The notes below the pieces were generated by a model that made no database searches, had not been told where the DNA came from, and saw only the letters and a list, made by a program, of their open reading frames with translations. Shown piece by piece: positions 31,281 to 40,713 of a DNA stretch of 64,000 nucleotides (the first letter of the stretch is position 1; each line of letters opens with the position of its first letter). Origin of the DNA: Wolfiporia cocos (Eukaryota; Basidiomycota; Agaricomycetes; Polyporales; Phaeolaceae); the NCBI GenBank assembly GCA_029448655.1, contig JACCLO010000007.1, positions 1,984,001-2,048,000 on the forward strand, read 5' to 3'. The position numbers and the translations under genes were made by a program.

Positions 31281-31885
31281 TAACCCCAAGTCCTAACATT
31301 GCAGTGCAAGGGATAACCCCACACTAGGGGTGCAAGGGCAAGGTATGGTCTCAGATGAGCACAGCTCAAGGTTAAGCAGAGAGTAGGGGAAGCGCCCTCA
31401 ACACAAGTATCATTAGACTGAGGAGTAAGCCTCAGTCACAGTGCCTTATATACATGTAGAGACAGGGCACTACTACTGACCAACAGGCCACCCTAAAGGT
31501 GACACAGATGTACCAACATCTGTGGGACCTGCCCTAGCAGGGAAACCCCATGCCATCTACATTGATGCCAAGCCCTGACCAGCAGTAAACAAAGAGCAGT
31601 GGCAGAGGCTGACAAGGCCTCCCCAGCTCAGACGTCAACTTAGAAAAGAGTGAAGCAGGAGTGCAAGGCCAACAAGAAGCCCTGGACGCTTTCCCTCGAC
31701 AGGTGAAGACTCGAGGCTGGGTAGCTATTCAAGTAACCAGGATGGCCATTGTAGAATATAGGTACACATCGAGGATGACATTTTTTAGGAGGGGGGGTAA
31801 TGTCACAGAATGGGCCAGGCGTTCTCAACATCCCTCACTGGTATATGAGGGTCTAGGGAATATATGGTGCCCCTATGTCACTTTG

Positions 31886-33132
31886 TGACACCCCACACCT
31901 AAGGGTGCCTTTGCATCATCTACCATAGGGTAGAGGTACAACATCGAGTTGATGAGGTGGATCTCAGACAAGCACGCCTAGAGGTCAAGCTAAGAGGGAC
32001 TAGCCCTATTGATGAGAATAACAGTTCTGGGGAGTAAACCCCAGAACATCGTGGCTTAAGTACATGCGGTGCACATAAGCAATCTACTAGAGACCTGCCA
32101 TAAAGGCAGGGTGTCACAGATTATATCTGTTTCCTATAATTTCCTTGCTATTTCTAGCAATTCATCCCATTTGTTAGCTCAATATCTACGCTCTACACTA
32201 CTTGACACCTACAGCCTCAATCTAGCACGTGACCTTATCTTATCTAAGATAGTATCTTATCTCTACAGTTACCAGATATCTTATCTAGTAGTAACAACGA
32301 TCATCATGATCACTACGCCGGCATACGCCACCGTACCTATGGCTCACTCCTCACAGACGGCCAATACCGATAGGCCATCTCCTTACAGAGTAGTCCAGGC
32401 CCTTGGGCAACTCAGTCACATCACCATGGCTACTACTGAAGACCATTACCGGTCACACCTCGTCACGAGACCCAGTAGAGTGCCTTACAAAGCGCAATAG
32501 TCATAACACAAGACATACCCGGTCAGTATACGGGTCATCACCGAGATGGCCATATCACATGTCTTGGCCACCATACCCATAGCGACCATTACTGGTCCTA
32601 TATCACATGCCTATGTAGTATGCCCTATGCCCTGTGACCCTATTGGTCACAATACTTATGACACCACTTTACTTATTCGTATTAGAGGTATCATTAGTCC
32701 TACTACGTAGTATCTAGGGTCCTAGCCCTAATGTATATATACCATACTCTGAGTCACCTACAACTCAGACTAATTAATCTCTTGACTACTGGCTTCTAGC
32801 CCTTAAAGCTCCTAGCCACTTGCCTCTACTAGCTTGACACTTAGCTTAGAAGCACTAAGTTGCCTATTTGCTCAACAATCAGCCTAGTCAGCTCTTAGCA
32901 AGACCCTTTAGGCATTCAAGTTAGTTCTGTGTCACAGGGTCTGTGCATAATGCCGAGCACTTCCCAGTCATGTGCTACTTATCTAAACTACTGACCATGT
33001 GACCGGAGCGGGGTAGGCTGCCTGTACCATTATGCTACGCTACATTGTCCTGTTTAGGGGCACGTGACCATGGTGTACCGACTGCCATTGGTTTGAGACA
33101 GGGGGGGGTACCTCTTTTCAGAATCTGTGACA
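31886..33132 (-). repeat. Family-III LTR relic, split by the family-IV solo LTR
   Basis: TGACACCC at 31886 to ATCTGTGACA at 33132; hairpin GTTCTGGGG/CCCCAGAAC at 32024-32047. About 420 bp after removing the insert, so internally deleted. No clear TSD. Confidence 0.5.
32112..32934 (+). repeat. Family-IV solo LTR (823 bp)
   Basis: TGTCACAG to CTGTGTCA with perfect TSD CAGGG (32107-32111 and 32935-32939). ATGTATATATACC near 32732 is followed by the inverted repeat CTGAGT/ACTCAG. No coding capacity; the frame at 32069-32500 is incidental. Confidence 0.9.
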
Positions 33133-33302
33133 TGGGGCTAACTCCTTAGCTACTCGTGTTTCCTCTTCATTGCTCCCTTGTCTCATCTTGAACACCTGAC
33201 CTTGTAGATTAGCACTGTAGGGTAGCGCATGCCCCAGGTACTCACACCACAGTCACGTGTAAGTACATAGCATCTATAGTCACATGTCCCCTTAGATACT
33301 GT

Positions 33303-34636
33303 TGACACAAATCTCATTGTGTCACTCACGCATAACCCATCCATGGCGCTTCTACCACAAAGGGCGCCGTCACAGACTAGCACGCATGAGTAAGAGAGTG
33401 AGGGGCCAAGCCCAGAGTCGAGATTGAAAGGTCTGAGGAGTACGCCTCAGACCAAGAAGCTATATATACATGAGGGGATGCGCACGGCAGGCAGTAAGGC
33501 CCGCCCTAAGGTAAGGGTCCATGCGCTATCTACACAGCCTCAGTATACATAAGCAGAACTCGTGACCTAAGGTAGGCGCCGTCTGGCACATAACCGCTAT
33601 ACTACTCAACTATATCTACTAGACGTCACATGACATACCGTACACCTAAGTCCCTTGGTTCGAGACAGGGGGGGGTACCTATTTCTGAGAATCTGTGACA
33701 TTACCTCCACTTCAACGTTCACCGTCCCGGTGAAGGATGTTGTTCTCCGCTTCAGGTGATGGTTCCATGCGCTGTTGGCTAGGCGTTGACGAGCATGCTC
33801 CACCTACCGACCCATATCCGGATCACAGAGGTGGCACCTAGGTCTGTATGTTGCCTGTCGTGTGGTCTGCCAGTCGCGGCGTCGCCTTTTCTGGTAACGC
33901 AGAGGGTGGCCTGCCGGGCTATCCTTCCATCGAGGTGCTTCCTAGCCGTCCAGAAGGTACGTTGTGACATACGTACTTGGTTCCTTCTATCGCTCAACAG
34001 CGAGGACGGGCTTTCTCTATTCCACTCCTCAGTAGGTCGTCATGGCGACGTGGTTCATGGGTGCTCGTAAGACTACGGACCAAGGACGCTTGTGTCCAAG
34101 GCTGCACCGCCCCAACGTCTGACCTAAAGAGTGGGAAACCCTCAGGGGCCAACGCCCGGGAGGTAAAGTAGACTTGTCAATATGTCACGAACTGACATAG
34201 AACATACGCACAGAACCTCATAACCACCCTATCTCCCGTATAGACGAGGTACAATGCCGTATAGACTCAGAGGGGGAGTCGCATAGCGAGGTGTGGTGGT
34301 TGGGTCTCAGGGCGCACGCCTAGTGGTAGCAGTAAGAGGGGAAGCGCCCCCAACGACGAGATTGACAAGTCTGGGGAGTAAGCCCCAGACGACAAGCCTT
34401 ATATACATGAGGAGATGCACGCGGCAGGCAGTAAGGCCCGCCCTAACGTGAGGGTCCGTGCGCTATCTACACAGCCTCTGCATACGTAAGCCTATCACGT
34501 GACCTGGGTAGCCGCACTATGCTACACGTTACCGTTACGCTACGAGATAGCCTGTATTCTACGTCACATGACCATAGTACCCTATAGCCCTTGGTTCGAG
34601 ACAGGGGGGGGTACCTATTTCTGAGAATCTGTGACA
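33303..34636 (-). mobile_element. Small TRIM-like element of family III (1334 bp)
   Basis: Flanked by perfect TSD ACTGT (33298-33302 and 34637-34641). Left LTR 33303-33700; right LTR about 34190-34636; both carry a hairpin (33431-33452 and 34369-34390) and end CTGAGAATCTGTGACA. The interior of about 490 bp has a purine tract next to the left LTR (GAAGTGGAGGTAA on the minus strand) and no recognisable gene. LTRs differ substantially, so it is old. Confidence 0.65.
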
Positions 34637-35175
34637 ACTGTGCACAGGCTGGTACTTTAGGGCTAGGCTAGTAGTTACCATGCTCATGTATATATGTATG
34701 ACAAGATGGGGCTTACTCCCCATCTTTGGGATTCTCAACAACTGGGCTTGGCCCCTTTTACCTCTCTGTGTGCAATGCCCTCGGGGGCTCCTTGTTGGCC
34801 TTGCACCCCTGCTGCACTCTTTTCTAAGTCAATGTCTGAGCTGGGCAGGCCTTGTCAGCCTCTGCCGCTAATCTTTGTTCACTGCTGGTTAGGGCTTGGC
34901 ATCGATGTAGATGGCATGGGGTTCCCCTGTTAGGGCAGGTCCCACAGACATTGGCACGTCTGTGTCAAAAGGGGCCCACGCGTAAGCACATAAGTAGCAC
35001 ATCAGAGCACGTCATCTACAGAGCACATTACCAGACCGGCAGGTTGTCCAGGCTGTAACCCTAAACCTAATGACTATCTAATCTGATATACAAGTCACAT
35101 GACAAGGTACACACCGGTTTGTACATTCTACCCAGAGAGAGGGCAGATCCTGGCACAATGCCAGAATATGTGACA

Positions 35176-35551
35176 ACATGGTAGGATATTCATATATGCT
35201 TAGTAGTGTAGCTAGCACTTGGCACCCTAGTTACATTACATATGAGCATGGCACATGGATGGAGACCATGCACTGACCATGCATTTAAAGCAGGCCTCTA
35301 GTAGACAGTGTAGCAGCTCCTCCATGTATATATGCCCTATACATTCTGGGATTACCCCAGAACTATTCACCTTGGCATCCACCAACATACTGGTGGGACT
35401 TTCCTTAGATCTCCTCTCCCTGTGTTATTCCTCGACACTTAGTACCAGCATGCTAGTCTGGGTGCCACTCTTGTCTTATGTCGACCATAGAGGTCCCTTC
35501 ATGACGTGTTGGCCCCTATTGGGAGTATGGGAGGTTAGGGGTACATTTTGT
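35176..35551 (+). repeat. Decayed family-III LTR relic
   Basis: CATGTATATATGC near 35322 followed by the hairpin TTCTGGG/CCCAGAA (35344-35362) and an end TTTTGTGTCA at 35551. The 5' end is missing. Confidence 0.5.
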
Positions 35552-35937
35552 GTCACCCTTCAATGATGTCACAAACCAACACCATCAGCAGCAGGGCCTA
35601 GATAAGTATTTAAAGAGGGAAAACTATTGAGGCAGGCAGTATGCAAGAGATAAAGCCAGAATGCCCAGGGGACATGCCTGACACAGACTTGCTGTGGGAC
35701 TCACTGATGCAATAGAAGCTTGAGAGGCTTCATGTTGCAGAGGGAGGAAGCAGGTAATGGCAGTGGGCGTGGTGTGCTCGAATGCGAATGCAGAGAACAA
35801 ATCTAAGGTCTTAGCATGCTGCTAAGCCTACTTATATACATGCATTGAGAGCAATCCCTACAGGGCTACCCTAAACTACTGGGTCTGTGCACTACTGCTA
35901 TGAGAAATGGTGAAGTCCACTATACTAATAGACCATG

Positions 35938-36636
35938 TGTCACAGATTTGGGACATGCCACTATTTTTCCCGTATTTTTACCTATTTATCTGGTATTTCT
36001 ACGACCTTGTAGACATTTACGCTGTTAGGCGCCCGTCTACACGTACACGCAACCAAACAACACGTACACAACGCGGTATACGTCCACTTGTCATAACAAC
36101 ACGTACATAACACGCTTGTACGCGTCAATGACTCAGCGGACTAACCTTCGGTGTCACGCGCTTTACTCATATCCCGGTACCGGGCTATGTCAGTACGATT
36201 GGATAAGCGGCCCGCTCGTTATCACATGCCAATGCCCTTATGATTACTCATATCCCGATGCCGGTATATAAGAATCACATGCATGGCTTACTAACGTAGC
36301 TACAGCCACTTCCACAACATGGACCTACGGTCCAAACAAACGATCTTACTGGTGCGGCCATTACCGGCGCACATGGTCTATTGTAGTTTACGACTTAACC
36401 ATATTAGTTATGTCTGCGCACAGACCACCTTCATGTTTGGCTCCCTTACCGGTAACCAAACAAAGCATGTATATAAGTAGGGCTATCACTGCGGATAAGC
36501 CTTAGATTTGTTCTCTGCATTCGCACAGTTACATATCATCTCTGCTTGCGCCCACTAGCCTCCTCACCAACCTCCAGCAACTCCTTCAAGTCGCTTATTA
36601 GGTTACAGTGTGAGTCCCACAGTCTAGTCTGTGTCA
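35938..36636 (+). repeat. 5' LTR of E2 (699 bp)
   Basis: TGTCACAG to CTGTGTCA. Matches 45230-45928 by eye throughout. Confidence 0.96.
36470..36514 (+). promoter_or_regulatory. E2 LTR core promoter and predicted transcript start
   Basis: TATATAAG starts at 36470; hairpin GGCTATC/GATAAGCC follows; AGATTTGTTCT occupies 36504-36514, 34 nt after the TATA start. Confidence 0.7.
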
Positions 36637-36638
36637 TA

Positions 36639-36649
36639 AGAACAAATCT
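36639..36649 (+). other. E2 self-primer binding site
   Basis: AGAACAAATCT after a TA dinucleotide, exactly complementary to 36504-36514. Confidence 0.8.
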
Positions 36650-37654
36650 CCCCCTACCCCCGCCCTTGCGCTTGCGCTTGGGTCTGGGTTTCTATCCTAC
36701 AGGGGCTATTGCTCGTTGCTGCGCACATCCCTACTCTTGACAAAGAGTTTGGGGTGATAGTTGAGATCTGGGGGATACAGCGCCATCCTCGGCAGAGGAT
36801 TGGCAACCAGGGAAGCCACACCGCCTTTTTAGGCAGGAGGTCTACCTAACCCGGACTCCAGGGTCAAGGAGACATGGTCCTCGCTGACAAGCTTGGACTA
36901 TGCGCGGTTAAGACCCGCCTGTGGAGAAAAGGGGACGGTCTGCCTGTGTGCGCCCAACCCCCTGTCATGGCAAGCGTTGTTCAGCGCCCCATCACTATCC
37001 ACAGGGTCATCATTATGATGGCATGGGAATTTTCCAAAGCCGCCTCCCAGGCGTAAGGGACCTGCTTTGAACCCGTTATGGGAAAAGCAGTGAGGGGGGT
37101 GACGTAAAAAATCACCCTGCCATAGGTCACTCGCGGTAGCCAATAGCATAAGTCCTCCGGGCAGCTCGGCGTGCGAGCATGGGTCAAACGGATTTGGGGC
37201 CCCATTGGAAGAGAAGCGCGTGGCCCACTCCTTCGGGATGTGGAGCGCTGCTGTCTCGCGATCTTAGATCGACAGTGGTTTTTTAGCCCTGATGTGACAC
37301 CCATGTGGCTATAGACGGCAACCTCATTGTTGAAGCATGGACAGGCTAAGGGATGTAAAATCCCAGCCACTTTCCGGCATCGTCCCTCCGGGGCGGTGTC
37401 GTGTATCCGAATCCCAATCATCTGACCCAGGAACCGGCCTGGCAGTCAGCAACTCTACCCCTGGAGTCGGCGCCTCTGACCGTTAGGGTCATGCGAATAT
37501 CCGCGCCGTCTCGGCACAGGGTTTGCGCGCAACATAAGAGTAATTATGCCCCGTAGTACACCTTCTTTGCTCCTGAAAAGGAGTCCACTACCCTACCTTA
37601 CATAATCCCTTCTATTCCTGTTCTTGGACGTATCACTGGGAAACTTCGTTTCTC
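36650..37654 (+). other. E2 5' leader
   Basis: About 1 kb with no convincing gene. Shares ordered conserved blocks with element D (3605-4560). Includes the GC-rich block ending GGTTTGCGCGCAAC near 37521 and the hairpin GCGATCTTAGATCG near 37258. Confidence 0.65.
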
Positions 37655-38578
37655 ATGAAAGCTGCACTTTCTAGAATCATGCCCCGCGTTACCCGTCGCA
37701 CCCGTGGCTCCTCTACTGCCCCCTACGTTAAACCGGCGAAGCGGTCCCTTCTCAGCCGCATCGACACCGCCGACATTCCTCGGGCAGAGGACGTCACATA
37801 CACCCTTCCTGTAAAGGAAGATTACACCGGGAAGCTCCATCTTTGGGAGATTCCCGTCCACATGCCAAAGCACATTGCTGAGGCTGGGAAACCCGCTCCT
37901 CGACCTCCCAAACCAGTTCCGCTCGCCAAGCGTATCTGGACAGAGGAAGAGAAGCTAGCCGCTTCCATTACCGCCATGGAGAATCTCATCGAACTCCGCG
38001 AACTCAACAAGCTCAAGCTCGCCCGCGATAAGCTGAATAAGCGAATCGCCGCCAAACAAGCCGCCAAGGAAGCCAAGCAAGCAGCTTCTTCACTGGCCCT
38101 CCGTCTCTCCAGCCCGGCGGCCGGACCTTCCGTTCCGGCCAACCACAAGATTCTCGACCCTTCCCTCGTCTTCGGGAAGAAGAAGCCTCTCCAAGCATGC
38201 GACCAAGTTATTCCTATGCTAGAAGGCACTCTCACTCGTCTCACTCCTCTCGCCAACCACCCCCCTAATTACCCAGGCTTCCATATGGAAAACGACATGC
38301 GTTTCCATACTATGGTAGTAGAATTGGAGGACTTGGTGGATAACGTAAAGGATAGAGCGAGACGAGGAAGGATCACCAATAGAGACTGGAGAATTATGAA
38401 AAAGTATTGCAAACAGCTCGGCAATATTTCCTTTTTGGATTGGCGTACGGACTTAGCTCGTATCGTAGCAGAATGCGTAGCGCTACAAATTACTTTTGCC
38501 TTCGGTGTAACACCACCTGACAAGGTGGCAGGGCCCTCAACTACTTCGGTAGAAGAGGATATACTCGCGATTGTATAG
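37655..38578 (+). CDS. E2 ORF0: conserved extra protein upstream of gag, function unknown
   Basis: 307 aa, same architecture as in E1: basic Pro-rich N-terminus, charged Lys/Ala-rich helix around residues 95-150, helical C-terminal block ending EEDILAIV. It starts at the first ATG after the leader and ends about 100 nt before gag. It differs from E1 at three residues and from E3 at five, in a family whose DNA has more differences; this hints at constraint on the protein. Confidence 0.8.
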   Translation: MKAALSRIMPRVTRRTRGSSTAPYVKPAKRSLLSRIDTADIPRAEDVTYTLPVKEDYTGKLHLWEIPVHMPKHIAEAGKPAPRPPKPVPLAKRIWTEEEKLAASITAMENLIELRELNKLKLARDKLNKRIAAKQAAKEAKQAASSLALRLSSPAAGPSVPANHKILDPSLVFGKKKPLQACDQVIPMLEGTLTRLTPLANHPPNYPGFHMENDMRFHTMVVELEDLVDNVKDRARRGRITNRDWRIMKKYCKQLGNISFLDWRTDLARIVAECVALQITFAFGVTPPDKVAGPSTTSVEEDILAIV

Positions 38579-38679
38579 TAGAAATACTATCATCTTTTAA
38601 CTCTGAAATAGAGTGCGAGTGTGATCTATAACGAAAGTTGCAGCTTTCAAAACCAATCCCTTCTTAAGAATCTAAGACA

Positions 38680-40713
38680 ATGGGTAACCGGAAACTAACA
38701 TTCGTCACAAACAGATTCACAATGTCTTCCACCTCCTCCGTCAGTACCCCCCTCGCTCCCCGCAAGATGCGCCTCCGCTCAGAAGGCCCGGTGACACCGG
38801 TAGCTGGTCCCTCGGGAACCCAGCAGCTGGTGACACTGGAGCACCTCAGCGAGGAAGAGGAAGAAGAAGAGGAAGAGGAAGTGCCGGAGTTCATTCCCCC
38901 GCAAAGGGAATCTCCGACCAACCCCATGGGTACACGCCCAGGCTCGCCCATTGCCGGATACCCCCCGGCTCGTCGCACCCGCCCCATCGGGCCCGCCACC
39001 ACCCTGGAAATGGAATTTTCAGGGCCAACACGACAGACTAATATTGCTGTCGAAAACAACCTCAAAGCGTACCTCCCCGAGGAGGAACACCATAAGGTGG
39101 ATGGGTCCATACATGGGCCAATCATTGACGCAGCCATCCAACGAGGGGCGGCAATCAGCCATGACACCACCGACACCTTAGGTCGAATGGTGCACGCCCG
39201 CCTGGAGCGCATCCATGGACGAATCGACTCCCTGGTTGGGCAATCCAGGGCAATCGAACAGAAGGCCCAAGACGAGCTACACGAAGCGGTCAATTCGGTC
39301 CGGAACGAGGTGCTGTCCACTCTGGTGGACCTCGGCAAGGAACTCCGACAGGAGTACACCGCCAAGTTCTCCGCAATGGAGAAGGAGCTCCGGAAGGACT
39401 ACCGGTCCCGGCTGGACGACCTCGAGGATGCATTTGCCGAACGCATGGAGAAGGTTGACGAGGAACTCCGGAGGATTCGCAAGAATCCCTCCGTTCCCAA
39501 CCCTCCCGGCGTCCGCACGCCACCGGAAGAACCAGCACCGGCCCCCAGCACTGCTCAAACCCGTGCGGCCGAGGCCGCTGTCGCCGCACAAGCTGCAGCC
39601 GCTGCTGCAGCAGCCGTCGCCCCGCAGATTCCAGGTCTGCCTCAAAACCTGAAAATCCCCCCTCCCCCCGAGTTCTCTGGGTCATCTGGAAAGGTGACTG
39701 CACAGGAATGGGTGGAAAAGATGGGCCTGTACTTCGGTACGCTCAGGGTCTACGACGACCATGACCGTATCACCACGGCCCTCTTCCGCGTCACAGGGGA
39801 CGCATACAAATTTTTCTCGCCCCTCATCAAGAAGGCAGGAAACGGTGAACCTCTCGGCACCTGGGAGGACTTCACCAAATCCGTAATGGTGCAATATGGG
39901 AAAATGACGGATAAGGAGATAGCCAAGAAGGAAATTCGCGGCTACTACGGTACCAAGGGCAAGGAACTCGCCGAGTCGAACTACTTCAACTACTGCGAAC
40001 GGTTCCGAACCCTCGGCCGACTCTCCGAGACCGCCAACGAGACTCTGGTGTGGGAATTCACCGAGACTCTCCCGGAAAAGGTTAAGGACACCTTAAACGT
40101 CCTCGGCAAGACCCCGTTTTTCAAGGCCCCCACCGACATCGAGCCTCTGATAGATTTCGCCCTCGAAATGTATCAGACATCTTACCCTGACAAGATCAAG
40201 GGCTCGATCTTCGAGAAAACCGGCAAAAAGGACTCGGCACCTGCCGAAAAGAAGGAGACGTCCTCCGCTTCTGCAAAGAAGTCGGAGAAAAAGAAGGACA
40301 AGGGAAAGGCGCCCGCCAAAGCCCCCGCCGACACCACCAACGCCGTCTGCACTTACTGCAAGCAGACGGGACACTATTTCAACAAGTGTCCTAAGCTTGC
40401 CGCGGACAAGGCGGCGGGAACGTTCGTGGCTGCTGCTCAGCGGGCCGAACAACAAAGGGCGAAGGATGCAGCTGCCGCGTCTGGAAAGACCACGGCTGCT
40501 CCTTCGGGTAGTGGAAAGGGACAGGCTTCTGGCAAGAAGCCGTACTCGGCGCCCCCCGCGGATGGCAAGACGTATCGTGCCCGAACGATCTGGGAAGAAG
40601 TGACAGCTGACTCAAGCTCAGCAGGACCCTCGGCCCCCGCCACCACCGTCGCCAATGTCGGGACCATCTCGGTTCCCCTCGCCCCAACCACACGTCTCGA
40701 AGACGTTCTGTGA
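38680..40713 (+). CDS. gag: E2 Gag polyprotein
   Basis: 677 aa, colinear with E1 Gag except for a shorter Glu run near residue 60. Coiled coil, Ala-rich linker, capsid-like domain and one CCHC knuckle (CTYCKQTGHYFNKCP) are all present. An alternative start is the second ATG at 38722. The stop lies within pol, 59 nt after the pol ATG. Confidence 0.93.
   Translation: MGNRKLTFVTNRFTMSSTSSVSTPLAPRKMRLRSEGPVTPVAGPSGTQQLVTLEHLSEEEEEEEEEEVPEFIPPQRESPTNPMGTRPGSPIAGYPPARRTRPIGPATTLEMEFSGPTRQTNIAVENNLKAYLPEEEHHKVDGSIHGPIIDAAIQRGAAISHDTTDTLGRMVHARLERIHGRIDSLVGQSRAIEQKAQDELHEAVNSVRNEVLSTLVDLGKELRQEYTAKFSAMEKELRKDYRSRLDDLEDAFAERMEKVDEELRRIRKNPSVPNPPGVRTPPEEPAPAPSTAQTRAAEAAVAAQAAAAAAAAVAPQIPGLPQNLKIPPPPEFSGSSGKVTAQEWVEKMGLYFGTLRVYDDHDRITTALFRVTGDAYKFFSPLIKKAGNGEPLGTWEDFTKSVMVQYGKMTDKEIAKKEIRGYYGTKGKELAESNYFNYCERFRTLGRLSETANETLVWEFTETLPEKVKDTLNVLGKTPFFKAPTDIEPLIDFALEMYQTSYPDKIKGSIFEKTGKKDSAPAEKKETSSASAKKSEKKKDKGKAPAKAPADTTNAVCTYCKQTGHYFNKCPKLAADKAAGTFVAAAQRAEQQRAKDAAAASGKTTAAPSGSGKGQASGKKPYSAPPADGKTYRARTIWEEVTADSSSAGPSAPATTVANVGTISVPLAPTTRLEDVL

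Larger units (their letters stand above)
31500..34967 (+). mobile_element. S-R composite: insertion with inverted LTR ends
   Basis: Begins TGACACAG at 31500 and ends CTGTGTCA at 34967, flanked by AAAGG (31495-31499 and 34968-34972). Both outer ends are therefore the U5 end of a family-III LTR: 31500-31682 is a ~90% reverse-complement match to about 34785-34967. Between the arms lie 119 bp (31683-31801) ending in a G-rich purine tract and GGTAA, then a full plus-strand LTR. Later insertions enlarged it. Confidence 0.65.
31802..34967 (+). repeat. Family-III LTR (right part of S-R), split by two insertions
   Basis: Pieces 31802-31885, 33133-33302 and 34642-34967 total 580 bp and follow the order of the LTR at 15013-25581. 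A purine tract immediately upstream marks it as a 3' LTR. Hairpin AAGATGGGG/CCCCATCTT at 34703-34726. Confidence 0.7.
31281..35175 (-). repeat. Family-III LTR relic split by the S-R composite
   Basis: Left part about 31281-31499 (hairpin GACTGAGG/CCTCAGTC at 31416-31437, TATA region at 31447); right part 34973-35175 ending AATATGTGACA. Its sequence is continuous across the AAAGG duplication of the insert. The outer left end is decayed. Confidence 0.55.

Noticed and set aside
32069..32500. 143-codon frame in the family-IV LTR as a gene
   Set aside because: It starts outside the LTR and runs through its 5' half; the flanking duplication shows this is a solo LTR.
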